A model generated the notes under the pieces. That model was given only the letters and a program-made list of their open reading frames with translations. It did no database searches and had not been told where the DNA came from. A stretch of 64,000 nt of DNA from Prevotella sp. BV3P1 (GTDB taxonomy: Bacteria > Bacteroidota > Bacteroidia > Bacteroidales > Bacteroidaceae): assembly GCF_000479005.1 (NCBI RefSeq), contig NZ_AWXC01000007.1, positions 124,001 to 188,000 on the forward strand, read 5' to 3'. This document shows positions 36,354 through 46,073 of the stretch, piece after piece (position 1 is the stretch's first letter; each line of letters begins with the position of its first letter). A program made the position numbers and the translations under genes.

Positions 36354-36650
36354 ATGATTAAAATTTATGGTATGAAGTCGTGCCCCGATTGCGTGGCAGT
36401 TGACAGACAGGTGGAGGGCGACAGCAGGTATCAGGTGATTGACATCGGTGAGCATGTCTCGCTGTTGAAAGAGTTTTTGCGCCTACGCGACAACAATCCG
36501 GTCTTTGACGAGGCTAAGAAAAAAGGATATGCGGGCATTCCGTGCTTCGTTTTGGAAGACGGAACGGTGACGCTGAACCCTGAAGAGGCCGGACTGAAGT
36601 CGGGGAGGGCTGAGCGCACCAGCTGCCGCATTGACGGTTCTGGGTGCTGA
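36354..36650 (+). CDS. glutaredoxin-like thioredoxin-fold protein
   Basis: 98 residues with a CPDC redox motif at Cys9-Cys12, the cis-proline loop GIPCF near 61-65, and a Cys-containing tail. This fits Bacteroidetes glutaredoxin-related proteins that reduce disulphides in the cytoplasm. It is the first chromosomal gene after the transposon and is followed by an imperfect terminator hairpin. Substrate unknown. Confidence 0.82.
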   Translation: MIKIYGMKSCPDCVAVDRQVEGDSRYQVIDIGEHVSLLKEFLRLRDNNPVFDEAKKKGYAGIPCFVLEDGTVTLNPEEAGLKSGRAERTSCRIDGSGC

Positions 36651-36679
36651 ACCGGTTTGCGATGCCGCATGAAAATGAA

Positions 36680-36703
36680 AAAGCCACCTTCACAGGCAGC
36701 TTT
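36680..36703 (+). terminator. weak terminator after the glutaredoxin-like gene
   Basis: AAAGC/GCTTT outer pairs and CCT/AGG inner pairs with a 2x2 internal loop. It is followed by an A/T-rich stretch and lies between convergent genes. Confidence 0.4.
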
Positions 36704-36774
36704 GACATATTATACAAAAACATTATGAATACTTTATTTAGCGAACAAGATCTAAAAAAAAGTTTATTTTAATT

Positions 36775-37176
36775 TTATGAGGTTTCATGCTTGATAGCTG
36801 TATCGCACTCGGCGCACGTCCCATTACATTTTTTACATTTGCGTTGACAATACCGTTCGCATTGCAGGCGAATGTCGTAGCCTAACATGGCACCCAGGAT
36901 GAAATCCTCTTCGGGTGTCAGCTTGTTGAGCGGTTTGTCAATCATGTGGCGAACGGCATCGATGCAAGCTGCTCTGCCAAAAAACAGATTTAGCGTATGG
37001 TTACCCGCCGGCTGAATGAAATAGTCGATGTTTTGGTTTTCCAATCGGTTCACCGCAAATTCCTCGTATTTTTTGTTGAAGGTATAGAGCACCATTTGTC
37101 GCACTCCCTTCTTGTACTCATAGATATGGTTCATGAGTACCTTCAACTCTCCTGGTATGGTTTCTGCGGTTTTCAT
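36775..37176 (-). CDS. DUF2023 family protein
   Basis: 133 residues. The N-terminal domain (about 8-95) has HIYEYKKGVRQMVLYTF and FFGRAACIDAVRHMI, and the C-terminus is rich in cysteine (CERYCQRKCKKCNGTCAEC, five or more Cys), so it may bind metal. DUF2023 genes typically lie next to flavodoxin in Bacteroidetes, as here (39 bp downstream), suggesting a shared redox task. Function unknown. Confidence 0.82.
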   Translation of the reverse strand: MKTAETIPGELKVLMNHIYEYKKGVRQMVLYTFNKKYEEFAVNRLENQNIDYFIQPAGNHTLNLFFGRAACIDAVRHMIDKPLNKLTPEEDFILGAMLGYDIRLQCERYCQRKCKKCNGTCAECDTAIKHETS

Positions 37177-37215
37177 GCTTGTCGGGCCAACGGGGTTATG
37201 GTTTCTTCATCACGT

Positions 37216-37704
37216 TTACAGACTTCCCTTGATGTCGTTAATCCATGCGTCGATGCGTTCGTCGGTCTTGTCTTCTTCGTTGATGTCGTCAAGCGCCAGT
37301 CCTACAAACTTTCCGTCCACCACGGCATCACTGTCATCGAAGGTGTATCCGTCGGTTGATACGGCACCTATGATATTGGCGCCTTCCACGGCTTGATATA
37401 GCTCAGACATACCGCTGCAAAATGTGTCAGAGTAAGATTCGCAGTCGCCGCATCCAAACAGGGCTACGGTCTTTCCAGACAGGCCTGCGCCTTTGAGTAC
37501 CTCAACACCTTCGTACCAATCGTCTTGCATGTCGCCAGAACCCCAAGTGGATGTTCCGAGAATAAGATTGTCGTTGTTGTTTACAATGTCAGCTGTGAGG
37601 TCGGTTACGTCAACGGCTTCAACACCCAATTTCTTGGCAATTTTCTCTGCGATGGCTTGACAGGTTCCTGTCGATGAGCCATATATAACTACTGTTGGTT
37701 TCAT
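37216..37704 (-). CDS. fldA: flavodoxin
   Basis: 162 residues from the ATG at 37704 (MKPTVVIYGSSTG). The FMN phosphate loop is YGSSTGTCQ (about 8-16), the isoalloxazine loops are STWGSGDMQDDW (about 57-68) and GCGDCESYSDTFC (about 90-102). Low-potential electron carrier replacing ferredoxin, for example with pyruvate oxidoreductase. It is transcribed with the DUF2023 gene from a good promoter at 37746-37777. Confidence 0.95.
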   Translation of the reverse strand: MKPTVVIYGSSTGTCQAIAEKIAKKLGVEAVDVTDLTADIVNNNDNLILGTSTWGSGDMQDDWYEGVEVLKGAGLSGKTVALFGCGDCESYSDTFCSGMSELYQAVEGANIIGAVSTDGYTFDDSDAVVDGKFVGLALDDINEEDKTDERIDAWINDIKGSL

Positions 37705-37745
37705 GATTGTTCTATTTAATTTTACGTTTTTACTTTTGTTCGATG

Positions 37746-37777
37746 CAAAGGTATGAACAATTTGATGACCCGACAAT
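37746..37777 (-). promoter_or_regulatory. flavodoxin promoter
   Basis: Minus strand -33 ATTG (37774-37777, one mismatch to TTTG), 20-bp spacer, -7 TACCTTTG (37746-37753), 41 bp before the start codon. Confidence 0.65.
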
Positions 37778-37806
37778 ACCTAAAAATAATGGTTTTTACT
37801 AAATAC

Positions 37807-38133
37807 CTAATGATGGGGATGCTCCTTAAACGAAAAGCGAAGAATTTGTATCAAATGTCGACAAGTGGCAACCGGTGCATAGAATACCATGCGAGGGCCT
37901 GCCCAGCGCATCACCTCACGAACCTTTTGGCGCATCTCGGGTCTGTAACAATGCACGGGACAGTCTTTACATGCGGGCTTTTGCTCGCCAAACTTACACC
38001 GTTGCAGTCGTTCACAGGCATAATCGCCCAACTGCCTGTATGCTACGGGTACCTCATTTAAGTGTAGGCGATGCCGACAATAGAGGTTTATCATCAACCG
38101 GATGGTTTCTTGGTCACGTTCTATCTTCGTCAT
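37807..38133 (-). CDS. nitrous oxide-stimulated promoter (YgbA) family protein
   Basis: 108 residues: TIRLMINLYCRHRLH near the N-terminus, a four-Cys cluster CERLQRCKFGEQKPACKDCPVHCY (about 40-63) that probably binds an iron-sulphur cluster or zinc, and the family ending MRWAGPRMVFYAPVATCRHLI. The family is linked to nitrosative stress, but activity is not defined. Its start overlaps the stop of the S8 protease gene by ATGA, an odd partner. Confidence 0.82.
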   Translation of the reverse strand: MTKIERDQETIRLMINLYCRHRLHLNEVPVAYRQLGDYACERLQRCKFGEQKPACKDCPVHCYRPEMRQKVREVMRWAGPRMVFYAPVATCRHLIQILRFSFKEHPHH

Positions 38134-40352
38134 CGTCGGATGAGTGTTGAGCCGGTCATGGATGCTGCGTGGCTGTTTACCTGCACCACATACACGCCTT
38201 TTGGCAAGGTTGATAAGTTCAGCGAATAGGATGTTTGACCTGCTGGAAAGGAAATTTGTTTTACCAACCCACCTGATACGGCGTATACAGATACCGAGAA
38301 ATGATGAGGAGCCACATCGTGTAACCGCATTTGTACCAAGCCATCATGCTGTACGGAAAAACGGATTCCCCTGGGTTGATGCTGCGTGATGGTTTCGATA
38401 CCACTTACACCTAATATATATAGCAGACCTTTGTAGACATCTATCTGTCCGTAGCCATACTGATTGTTGGGGTAGGTGAGTGACGGGTCGGTATGCGAAC
38501 AAGTGTGCGCCAGTACGTTCATAATCTCTTCTCTCGTCAACGTAGGCTTGGCTTGTAGCCACAGGGCGATGGCACCCGCAACGACAGGGGTTGACATGGA
38601 GGTGCCTGAATTGCTGTTCCAAGCGTACTGCCGACCCTTGAAGTTGAAATGGGCAACGTCAGACTGCACGTCAAAGGCGTTGGGATTGGCCTCCAGGTAA
38701 TAACTGCTGTATGATGAGATGATGTTTGTGCCGGGTGCCAATACATCAGGTTTCATGCGTTCGTCGTAGGTGGGGCCTACCGAACTGTATTCGCCTCGTT
38801 GCCCTTGTGTGCCCTGATCGTACACGCGTCGTTCGCCTTTGTAGTTGGTGATGGCCGTTCGGTAGGATGAGGCACCCACGCATATCACGGATGGCGCGCT
38901 GCCAGGTGAGAGGATGCTGTGTGTTCGCTCGCCTGCGTTGAGTTGCGGAGCCAAGGTGTTATCGGTCCAATTGCCACTGCCGCGATAGGCTTCTATCTCA
39001 CAGTCGACCCCCACTACTTCAAATGAAAATGGTATGGACAGTCCCACCTCGTCATCCGTCTTCACCAAGACATCGTATGCGGTTTCTGTTGAATGGTAGC
39101 TGGACGCATAGCCCATGATGCGCAGGCGATAGGTTTTGCCGCCCAGTGTGACGGTGTCGGTGAAGAGTGAGTCGGCACAGGCCAACACTTGCGTCGTTGG
39201 TATGGTCAGCGTTTCGGTGTTCTGGCCATAGCTGGTCAGGCGGAGTGTAAAGGGTTGGGGTGATTTCAGCGTGAAATAAAGCGAGTTTCTGCTGTCGGAA
39301 ACGAACGTGCCGGCCGATTTTTTCCCTATTGGTTTGCGGAAAAACGACTTCTTGGCTCCTTCGTTTCCGGCAGACGCTACGATGATACGGCCAGGGCCTG
39401 ACAAACTGTCCAGAATGGCGTAGTAGAGTTGGTCATCGCCATGGAAGTCTTGGTTGGAGCCTTCGCTGAACGAAATGACGCAGGGTAGGTTGCGTTCTCG
39501 GGCATAGTCCATGATGTACTTAAAGCCAAGGGCGTCGGTGGCATAGGTATATTTATAGTAATCAGTCGAGTCGATGAACTGTTTATCGTCTGACACGGCA
39601 TTGCTCACCAGGCAGATGTCGCTTTCATAGGCCATGCCCCGATACGGGCTGTCGTAACCGCTTCCGGCCGCAATGCCCAGCGTATGGGTGCCGTGTGTCT
39701 GTATGAGTCCGTCACGCGAGTGCTGGTAGGCCAGCAAAGCGTCACGTCCTTCATAGGCAGCACCCACGTAGAGCGTGCTGCCCAGGGTGTCGGCAGACAA
39801 CTGATCCCAAAACCGCTTGATGCGATAGTGGGTAGCTGTTGAATCGTAGAAGTTGGGATGCGTCAGGTCAAAGCCAACGTCTTGCACGCCTACCACCACA
39901 TCTTTCCCCGTAAAGGCATGGGGCAGCGGGTCTGCTCCCTGATAGACTGGGTTGGCGTTGAGCCAAAAAGCCACTGAATCCATCTGAAGGGAGTTGCCTC
40001 GACTTGCCTCAATGCGCTGCACCTGCTTGAGTGATGACAGGTGTCCCAACCGCTGCAACGGCACGCTCACGATGTAGATGTCACCGAATTGAGCCAAGGG
40101 TCGACAGTCATTCTCCTTAAAAATACGTTGGGCATCACTTGTCACTCGGACAAAGGCGCATAGTTCTGGCTGTTTGACACGAGGCCTGTTCATGGGTGAT
40201 GGCGATTTCCTCACGCCTTGATGTCGTTGATGCGTCTGTTCAATAGCCAGTTGCCTGACCAGCGAAGACATCTTTGCATAATCGGTACGCTGGCCATACA
40301 GGGAGGCCGCACACCATATATATATAGATAGGATGAACAGGTATTTCTTCAT
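38130..40352 (-). CDS. secreted S8 (subtilisin-like) serine peptidase
   Basis: 740 residues from the ATG at 40352 (MKKYLFILSIYIWC), with a signal peptide of about 20 residues. The catalytic triad is in VGVQDVGFDLTHP (Asp, about 154), QTHGTHTLGIAAG (His, about 220) and NSGTSMSTPVVAG (Ser, about 584). An insert between His and Ser (about 330-480) looks like a beta-rich domain. The final 80 residues (VYAVSGGLVKQI, LPKGVYVVQV, STLIRR) match a type IX secretion sorting domain. Exported protease; substrate unknown. Confidence 0.9.
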   Translation of the reverse strand: MKKYLFILSIYIWCAASLYGQRTDYAKMSSLVRQLAIEQTHQRHQGVRKSPSPMNRPRVKQPELCAFVRVTSDAQRIFKENDCRPLAQFGDIYIVSVPLQRLGHLSSLKQVQRIEASRGNSLQMDSVAFWLNANPVYQGADPLPHAFTGKDVVVGVQDVGFDLTHPNFYDSTATHYRIKRFWDQLSADTLGSTLYVGAAYEGRDALLAYQHSRDGLIQTHGTHTLGIAAGSGYDSPYRGMAYESDICLVSNAVSDDKQFIDSTDYYKYTYATDALGFKYIMDYARERNLPCVISFSEGSNQDFHGDDQLYYAILDSLSGPGRIIVASAGNEGAKKSFFRKPIGKKSAGTFVSDSRNSLYFTLKSPQPFTLRLTSYGQNTETLTIPTTQVLACADSLFTDTVTLGGKTYRLRIMGYASSYHSTETAYDVLVKTDDEVGLSIPFSFEVVGVDCEIEAYRGSGNWTDNTLAPQLNAGERTHSILSPGSAPSVICVGASSYRTAITNYKGERRVYDQGTQGQRGEYSSVGPTYDERMKPDVLAPGTNIISSYSSYYLEANPNAFDVQSDVAHFNFKGRQYAWNSNSGTSMSTPVVAGAIALWLQAKPTLTREEIMNVLAHTCSHTDPSLTYPNNQYGYGQIDVYKGLLYILGVSGIETITQHQPRGIRFSVQHDGLVQMRLHDVAPHHFSVSVYAVSGGLVKQISFPAGQTSYSLNLSTLPKGVYVVQVNSHAASMTGSTLIRR

Positions 40353-40624
40353 TGTTTGCAAAATAAGCTAAAATAATCGACAACCACAAGTAAATAATCG
40401 TTGTTTTCCGGTCATCGATGGCGGATGGGTGCGTTACGATTTATTCACATTTTCTTTTGAACAATCAAAACATTATTCGTTTATTTTTAGCTACCTTTGC
40501 GCAAAATAGGCAGCGCCTCTGATATATCTGCCATGCTTGATGCCGTTAGCGATGCATAAACAGCACATGAGATAAGCACAGAGATGCGTGTGCCTACATG
40601 AATCTATTAGTCAAAAAACTATTT

Positions 40625-41209
40625 ATGAAAAAACGAGTCAATCAATTTATTGCTGTGTCTTACCAACTGCATGCTGCCGAAAACGAAGAAATGACGTTGG
40701 TTGAAGAAGCTACAGAAGCGCAACCTTACCAGTTTATCAGCGGCTTTGGGCTGACACTCGATTTATTCGAAGATGCCCTCGTCAACTTGCAGGCAGGCGA
40801 AGAGTTTGAGGTACAACTGGCTCCAGAGCAGGCTTATGGCCATTTTCAGCCAGAGCATGTGTTGGATCTCGAGCGGGAAGTCTTCACCGTTGATGGGACG
40901 TTTGATGCAGAGAACATCTATGAAGGAGCGGTGGTACCCTTGCAAAACGAGGAGGGTACGCGCTTCATGGGACGCATTCTCGAGGTGAACGACAAGCAGG
41001 TGAAGGTGGATTTGAATCACCCCCTGGCTGGAAAAACGCTCAACTTTAAGGGAAAGGTCATCGAAAACCGCGAAGCTACCAACGAAGAAATTGCTGCAAT
41101 GGTTAACCAAATGGCTGGTGGATGTGGTTGTGGTGGTCACAGTGATGGCGGCTGTTGTTGCGGAGGCTGTGGTAGTTCAGATGACGGTGGATGTGGTTGC
41201 GGCCATTAA
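40625..41209 (+). CDS. slyD: SlyD-like FKBP-type peptidyl-prolyl isomerase
   Basis: 194 residues from the ATG at 40625 (MKKRVNQFIAVSYQL); codons from 40598 are leader. FKBP core with the inserted flap (residues 1-150: GFGLTLDLFEDALVNLQAGEEFEV, then EQAYGHF, and LNHPLAGKTLNFKGKV), then a Gly/Cys/His-rich metal-binding tail (about 162-194). SlyD folds proteins and supplies nickel to enzymes. It reads away from the S8 peptidase gene. Confidence 0.92.
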   Translation: MKKRVNQFIAVSYQLHAAENEEMTLVEEATEAQPYQFISGFGLTLDLFEDALVNLQAGEEFEVQLAPEQAYGHFQPEHVLDLEREVFTVDGTFDAENIYEGAVVPLQNEEGTRFMGRILEVNDKQVKVDLNHPLAGKTLNFKGKVIENREATNEEIAAMVNQMAGGCGCGGHSDGGCCCGGCGSSDDGGCGCGH

Positions 41210-41269
41210 GCCAGGGTCAACGCCTCCAAATTTTTCAACATTTCTTTCATAGAGCGAACCTAACACACG

Positions 41270-42358
41270 ATGATGCGCAATACATTTGGCCATATTTTTA
41301 CGTTGACAACCTTTGGTGAAAGCCATGGGGAGGCAGTCGGTGGGGTTGTTGATGGCATGCCGCCGGGCATCGACATCGATGTACAGTTTGTGCAAAACGA
41401 ACTTAACCGGCGGCGGCCGGGGCAGAGTAGCATCACCACCGATCGCAAGGAGGCTGATGAGGTGAGCTTCTTGAGTGGTATCTATGAAGGAAAATCTACT
41501 GGCGCACCCATCGCTTTCATGGTGACAAACACCAATCAGCATTCAAAAGATTACGACAGTCTACAGCATCTTTATCGTCCATCGCACGCCGACTTTACCT
41601 ATCAACAGAAATATGGTTTGCGCGATCATCGTGGTGGAGGACGCTCATCGGCTCGCATCACTTTGAGCAGATGTGTGGCTGGTGCATTGGCTAAGCTGGT
41701 GTTGCGACGGTTGGGAATCACCATTCAGGCGTATGTGTCACAAGTGAGTGACATCGCCTTGCAACGTGATTATCGCTTATACGACTTGTCCAAGACCGAA
41801 AGCAACGTGGTGCGCTGTCCCGATGAGGAAAAAGCCAAGCAGATGGAACAACTCATCCGGCAGGTCAAGGTAGAAGGTGACACGGTGGGAGGAGTCGTAA
41901 CGTGTGTCATCAAGGGATGTCCCGTAGGACTGGGCGAGCCCGAGTTTGACAAGCTGCATGCGCAACTGGGAGCTGCCATGCTATCCATCAATGCCGCTAA
42001 GGGCTTTGAATATGGCGAAGGTTTTGCGTGCGTCAGCCACCGAGGCAGTGAGATGAATGACCCGTTTGTCAACGACCATGGGCGCATCAGCACTGCAACC
42101 AACCACAATGGAGGCATCCAGGCAGGTACCAGCAATGGCGAAGATATCTATTTTCGCGTAGCGTTCAAGCCTGTGGCCACCATCTTGATGGAGCAACAAA
42201 CGGTAGACGTTGAGGGCCATCCGGTTGCCTTCAAGGCCAGTGGTCGGCACGATTCGTGTGTCGTTCCACGCGCCGTTCCCATTGTAGAGGCAATGGCAGC
42301 GATGGTAATCTTGGACAATTATCTTCTTGATTTGACGGTAAAAGAGATCAAATCTTAA
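41270..42358 (+). CDS. aroC: chorismate synthase
   Basis: 362 residues. It converts 5-enolpyruvylshikimate 3-phosphate to chorismate with reduced FMN, the last step of the shikimate pathway. Signature segments: [19 protein letters not shown] (about 16-34), the [11 protein letters not shown] region (about 122-132), and [19 protein letters not shown] near the C-terminus. Two ATGs are adjacent; the second ([10 protein letters not shown]) is equally likely. It lies 60 bp after slyD. Confidence 0.96.
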   Translation: MMRNTFGHIFTLTTFGESHGEAVGGVVDGMPPGIDIDVQFVQNELNRRRPGQSSITTDRKEADEVSFLSGIYEGKSTGAPIAFMVTNTNQHSKDYDSLQHLYRPSHADFTYQQKYGLRDHRGGGRSSARITLSRCVAGALAKLVLRRLGITIQAYVSQVSDIALQRDYRLYDLSKTESNVVRCPDEEKAKQMEQLIRQVKVEGDTVGGVVTCVIKGCPVGLGEPEFDKLHAQLGAAMLSINAAKGFEYGEGFACVSHRGSEMNDPFVNDHGRISTATNHNGGIQAGTSNGEDIYFRVAFKPVATILMEQQTVDVEGHPVAFKASGRHDSCVVPRAVPIVEAMAAMVILDNYLLDLTVKEIKS

Positions 42359-42671
42359 CCAGCATCACAGTTTCTTGGTAGAAAAGCAAAGGGAAGGCAC
42401 AACTTGAGTTACCCTACTCGCATGCGAATCAAGTGATTTGTCATGCCTCACTATCTTATAGGGCCTTCCTTTCCGTATTTCTACAGGTGCTCTTTCCTTT
42501 CTGGGTGGGCTATTTCCACCATTGAGGTTCATAAGTGATTTGTCCGCATTAGACAATTACATGTTAGCCAAACAAAAAATGTACCTCCATACAAAAGGAG
42601 GCACATTTTTTCCTTAAAATAATAGTTAGATACGGAATTATAGAGCATATTTTTGACATGCTCATATCACA
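42359..42671. other. intergenic region aroC to outer-membrane gene
   Basis: About 310 bp with no supportable gene. It contains a bidirectional terminator: AAAAAATGTACCTCC and GGAGGCACATTTTTT (42574-42612), an 8-base loop with A/T runs on both sides. It serves aroC on one side and the outer-membrane gene on the other. Confidence 0.8.
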
Positions 42672-43280
42672 TTACAGCGCAAATTTGTAACCAACTGTAA
42701 TCTGGAAAACACTATTCTTACTGCTGTCTTCGTCAATAATCTTGGTTACTCCCCAATTGTATCGTGCATCGATATTTATATTGCTGAACTCGTAGGAAAC
42801 ACCAACGGGAATAGAGATATCAACCTTATTCAGTTTGGCATCAATTCCTGCAGCTTTAAGAGATTTCTCTAAATCAACCTCTGCGTTGACACCATTCTGT
42901 GAAACTTTGACTTTATTGTTGATTAAAAAGCCTGGTTGTACACCTAACTTCACGGCAAATCCATGAGCCACATAAACGTTAGCATGAATTGGAACATTGA
43001 TATAGTCTAACTTTACTGTTCCATCTACATTGCCTATCTTTCCCTTAGCTCCCTGCATAGAGTAAAGTAATCCACCCGAGAAACTAACCATGTCAGTAGC
43101 CTGCACTTCTACCTCGGCACCAACAACTGGCGCAAATCTTGAGTCGGCATCATTATCGTTTGTAAGCGTAGCCATGTTTAAACCTACTTTAGGCTGTAAA
43201 GTAACCGTACCTTTGTCACGCTGTCCGTACGCTGCAATTGTTATAAACATAACGCATGCACTTAAAATAATTTTTTTCAT
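42672..43280 (-). CDS. outer-membrane beta-barrel protein
   Basis: 202 residues with a signal peptide (MKKIILSACVMFITIAAYGQ, cleavage after about residue 20), then alternating hydrophobic strands with aromatic ends (for example KVGLNMATL, MVSFSGGLLYSMQG, VGVSYEFSNINIDARYNWGV) and a C-terminal FQITVGYKFAL. This is the PorT/OmpX-like small barrel class of Bacteroidetes. A complete promoter precedes it. Function unknown. Confidence 0.85.
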   Translation of the reverse strand: MKKIILSACVMFITIAAYGQRDKGTVTLQPKVGLNMATLTNDNDADSRFAPVVGAEVEVQATDMVSFSGGLLYSMQGAKGKIGNVDGTVKLDYINVPIHANVYVAHGFAVKLGVQPGFLINNKVKVSQNGVNAEVDLEKSLKAAGIDAKLNKVDISIPVGVSYEFSNINIDARYNWGVTKIIDEDSSKNSVFQITVGYKFAL

Positions 43281-43314
43281 AGAAGATACTTATTATAAAT
43301 AAATTAAACTTATG

Positions 43315-43345
43315 CAAAGATAAACAAACAACGTGACACACCAAA
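43315..43345 (-). promoter_or_regulatory. promoter of the outer-membrane barrel gene
   Basis: Minus strand -33 TTTG (43342-43345), 19-bp spacer, -7 TATCTTTG (43315-43322): an exact Bacteroidetes consensus, 34 bp before the ATG. Confidence 0.8.
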
Positions 43346-43447
43346 CGTTAACGATAGATTTTTGAGGAAGAGAGAAATATTTCTACTTGAGAATATACGA
43401 TAGAAGCACATACGAAATCATGCTATAATAATGAAATACCGAATACA

Positions 43448-43476
43448 AAAAAGTCGCCGATATTCAGCGACTTTTT
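43448..43476 (-). terminator. terminator of the nqr operon
   Basis: AAAAAGTCGC (43448-43457) pairs with GCGACTTTTT (43467-43476), 9-base loop, 36 bp after the nqrF stop; A/T runs on both strands. Confidence 0.85.
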
Positions 43477-43512
43477 ATAATTGTATGTAAGTTGTTGTTG
43501 ATTTGTTTCAAC

Positions 43513-44784
43513 TTATCCAAAGTTATCAAACATGATAGATTCAGGATCAACGCCAAGGCTATCCAACATTTTTTGTACGGCTGCACTCATCGGACCAGGA
43601 CCACACATGTAGTACTCGATGTCTTCTGGCGCTTCATGGTCTTTCAAATAGGTGTTATACATCACCTGATGAACAAAGCCAGCTGTGTACTTCACACCAG
43701 CTTCATCTGCCAATGGATCCGGACGATCGAGAGCCAGATGGAAATGGAAGTTGGGATATTCTTTCTCCAGTTCGTGGAAATCATCCAAGAAGAATGCTTC
43801 GTTCAATGAGCGCGCACCATAGAAATAATGCATTTCACGATCGCGGGTGTGCAATGTCTTCAACATATACATGATTTGACTGCGCAATGGTGCCATACCA
43901 GCTCCACCACCAACCCAAATCATCTCTTTCTTAGAGTCGAAGATAGGATGGAAGTCACCGTAGGGTCCACTCATCCTCACCTTATCGCCTGGCTTCAAAG
44001 AGAAGATATAACTAGAGGCAATACCGGTTGGAACGTCTTGGAAGCCCACTTGTGGACGTGGCTTGAATGGCGTTGAGGCAATACGCACGGTCAGCATGAT
44101 GATGTCGCCTTCCTCAGGATAGTTAGCCATGGAGTAAGCGCGTACAGTAGGCTCGGGGTTGTGAGCCTTGAGAGAAAGAATGTTGAACTTCTTCCATGCG
44201 CCAATGTACTCTTCTCCAATATCATCCTTATCGAAATCCTTGTCGTAATCAATCACATCGTATGCGGGAATTGATATTTGAGCATACGAGCCTGGTATGA
44301 AGTCCATGTGCTCGCCAGGAGGCAACTGCACTTTGAACTCTTTGATAAAGCTCGACACGTTTTTATTGCTGATGACGGTGCATTCCCATTCTTTGACACC
44401 TAAAACGGTTTCAGGTATTTTGACTTTTAGGTCACCTTTCACCTTGCACTGACATCCTAAACGCCAATTATTCTTTATCTCTTTCCTTGTAAAGTGAGGA
44501 CGCTCTGAATCCAAGATTTCACCTCCTCCTTCAATCACTTGTAATTTGCATTGTCCACAACTGCCTTTTCCGCCACATGCAGAGGGGAGGTAAATTCCAT
44601 TTTGAGTTAGAGTACTCATGATAGACGCACCTTGTGGAACGCTGAGAGTCTTATCTTCGTTGATGACGATATTGACGTTTCCGCTTGGCGAGAGATATTT
44701 TTTAGCGACCAACAGTATGATGACCAGCAAAAAAATGACGGTCAAGAATACGGCAATGCTCTGTAATATAAATGAAAATTCCAT
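43513..44784 (-). CDS. nqrF: Na+-translocating NADH:quinone reductase subunit F
   Basis: 423 residues. One N-terminal membrane helix (about 7-27), a plant-type [2Fe-2S] domain (CGGKGSCGQC and a later Cys, about 69-112), an FAD-binding motif RAYSMANYPEE and an NADH-binding end with GGGAGMAPLRSQI and YYMCGPGPMSAAV. It takes electrons from NADH into the Nqr complex, the respiratory sodium pump. Last gene of the nqrABCDEF operon. Confidence 0.97.
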   Translation of the reverse strand: MEFSFILQSIAVFLTVIFLLVIILLVAKKYLSPSGNVNIVINEDKTLSVPQGASIMSTLTQNGIYLPSACGGKGSCGQCKLQVIEGGGEILDSERPHFTRKEIKNNWRLGCQCKVKGDLKVKIPETVLGVKEWECTVISNKNVSSFIKEFKVQLPPGEHMDFIPGSYAQISIPAYDVIDYDKDFDKDDIGEEYIGAWKKFNILSLKAHNPEPTVRAYSMANYPEEGDIIMLTVRIASTPFKPRPQVGFQDVPTGIASSYIFSLKPGDKVRMSGPYGDFHPIFDSKKEMIWVGGGAGMAPLRSQIMYMLKTLHTRDREMHYFYGARSLNEAFFLDDFHELEKEYPNFHFHLALDRPDPLADEAGVKYTAGFVHQVMYNTYLKDHEAPEDIEYYMCGPGPMSAAVQKMLDSLGVDPESIMFDNFG

Positions 44785-44793
44785 AATTGATGA

Positions 44794-45402
44794 TTATATT
44801 TTTAAGCCAGAGAAGCACATCATGGCAATGGCCATAAGTCCTACGGTAATGAAGGTGATACCAAGACCTTGAAGCGGTTTTGGCACATCACTATATTGTA
44901 ATTTCTCACGAATAGCCCCCATGAGGACAATGGCAAGGGTCCATCCCAGTCCACTTCCCACAGCGTAAGCAATCGCGTCAGCGATATTACCGATATACTG
45001 TGTGTTACTTGGATCCAGATTGATACGTTGCTGCATGAACATGGAACCACCCATGATGGCGCAGTTTACGGCAATCAGCGGAAGGAAGATTCCCAACGAG
45101 GCATAAAGTGACGGACTATATTTCTCGACCAGCATTTCTACCAATTGCGTCATACCGGCGATGACGGCGATAAAGATAATGAAACTCAGATAACTTAATC
45201 CTAACGGATCCAGAACTTTGGTTTGAAGCAAGTAGTCTACCGGAACGGTGACAAACAGCACGAATGTCACGGCCATGCCTAAACCAAATGAGGTCTTTAC
45301 ATTCTTCGATACGGCCAAAAATGAACACATTCCAAGGAAGAATGCGAAGATCATGTTGTCGACAAATATCGATCTGAAAAATAATGATATGATATGTTCC
45401 AT
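44794..45402 (-). CDS. nqrE: Na+-translocating NADH:quinone reductase subunit E
   Basis: 202 residues, six membrane helices, with the conserved [11 protein letters not shown] segment near the middle and Cys26-like CSFLAVS near the N-terminus, part of the membrane iron site shared with NqrD. Starts [17 protein letters not shown]. 9 bp before nqrF. Confidence 0.96.
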   Translation of the reverse strand: MEHIISLFFRSIFVDNMIFAFFLGMCSFLAVSKNVKTSFGLGMAVTFVLFVTVPVDYLLQTKVLDPLGLSYLSFIIFIAVIAGMTQLVEMLVEKYSPSLYASLGIFLPLIAVNCAIMGGSMFMQQRINLDPSNTQYIGNIADAIAYAVGSGLGWTLAIVLMGAIREKLQYSDVPKPLQGLGITFITVGLMAIAMMCFSGLKI

Positions 45403-45432
45403 AATAATTCTAATTGATTAAAATTGCATGAA

Positions 45433-46059
45433 TTACTTTTCTTCTTGATAGAAATAGGCACGGTGAATCCAAATGACACATCCAACGAGAATCAAAGCCA
45501 TTGCCGGCGTGGCCATCATACCATTATTCGTATAACCAAAGTCGTAGAAAGACGATGGAATAATCGTAAATCCTAATAAAGTGCCTCTGCCAAATAATTC
45601 ACGAAGAGCTCCCACAATCACTAAAATCATTGCGTAACCTAAACCATTTCCCACTCCATCAAGAAAGGATGGCCAAGGTTTGTTCATCATAGCAAAAGCT
45701 TCCAAGCGTCCCATCAAAATACAGTTGGTAATGATCAAGGCCACATATACTGAGAGTTGGACACTCACATCATACGCGTAGGCCTTTAAGATTTGGCTCA
45801 CGATGGTTACCAATGCGGCCACAACAACCAGCTGCACGATGATACGGATTCGCATTGGGATGGTGTTGCGAATAATCGAAATAATTACATTTGAAAATGC
45901 AGTAATAACCGTCACTGCCAATCCCATGACAATAGCTGGCTTTAATTGTGAAGTTACTGCCAAAGCCGAACAGATTCCCAAGACCTGAACCAAGATAGGA
46001 TGATCCAAATTGAGAGGGCTTGTAAAGACTTTCTTATTTTGTGTTGAAAATAATGCCAT
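45433..46059 (-). CDS. nqrD: Na+-translocating NADH:quinone reductase subunit D
   Basis: 208 residues, about six membrane helices, paralogue of NqrE (shared LGICSALAVTSQL and NCILMGRLEAFAM). Forms the membrane core with NqrB and NqrE. Thirty bp separate it from nqrE. Confidence 0.96.
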   Translation of the reverse strand: MALFSTQNKKVFTSPLNLDHPILVQVLGICSALAVTSQLKPAIVMGLAVTVITAFSNVIISIIRNTIPMRIRIIVQLVVVAALVTIVSQILKAYAYDVSVQLSVYVALIITNCILMGRLEAFAMMNKPWPSFLDGVGNGLGYAMILVIVGALRELFGRGTLLGFTIIPSSFYDFGYTNNGMMATPAMALILVGCVIWIHRAYFYQEEK

Positions 46060-46073
46060 AATACTAAATCAAT

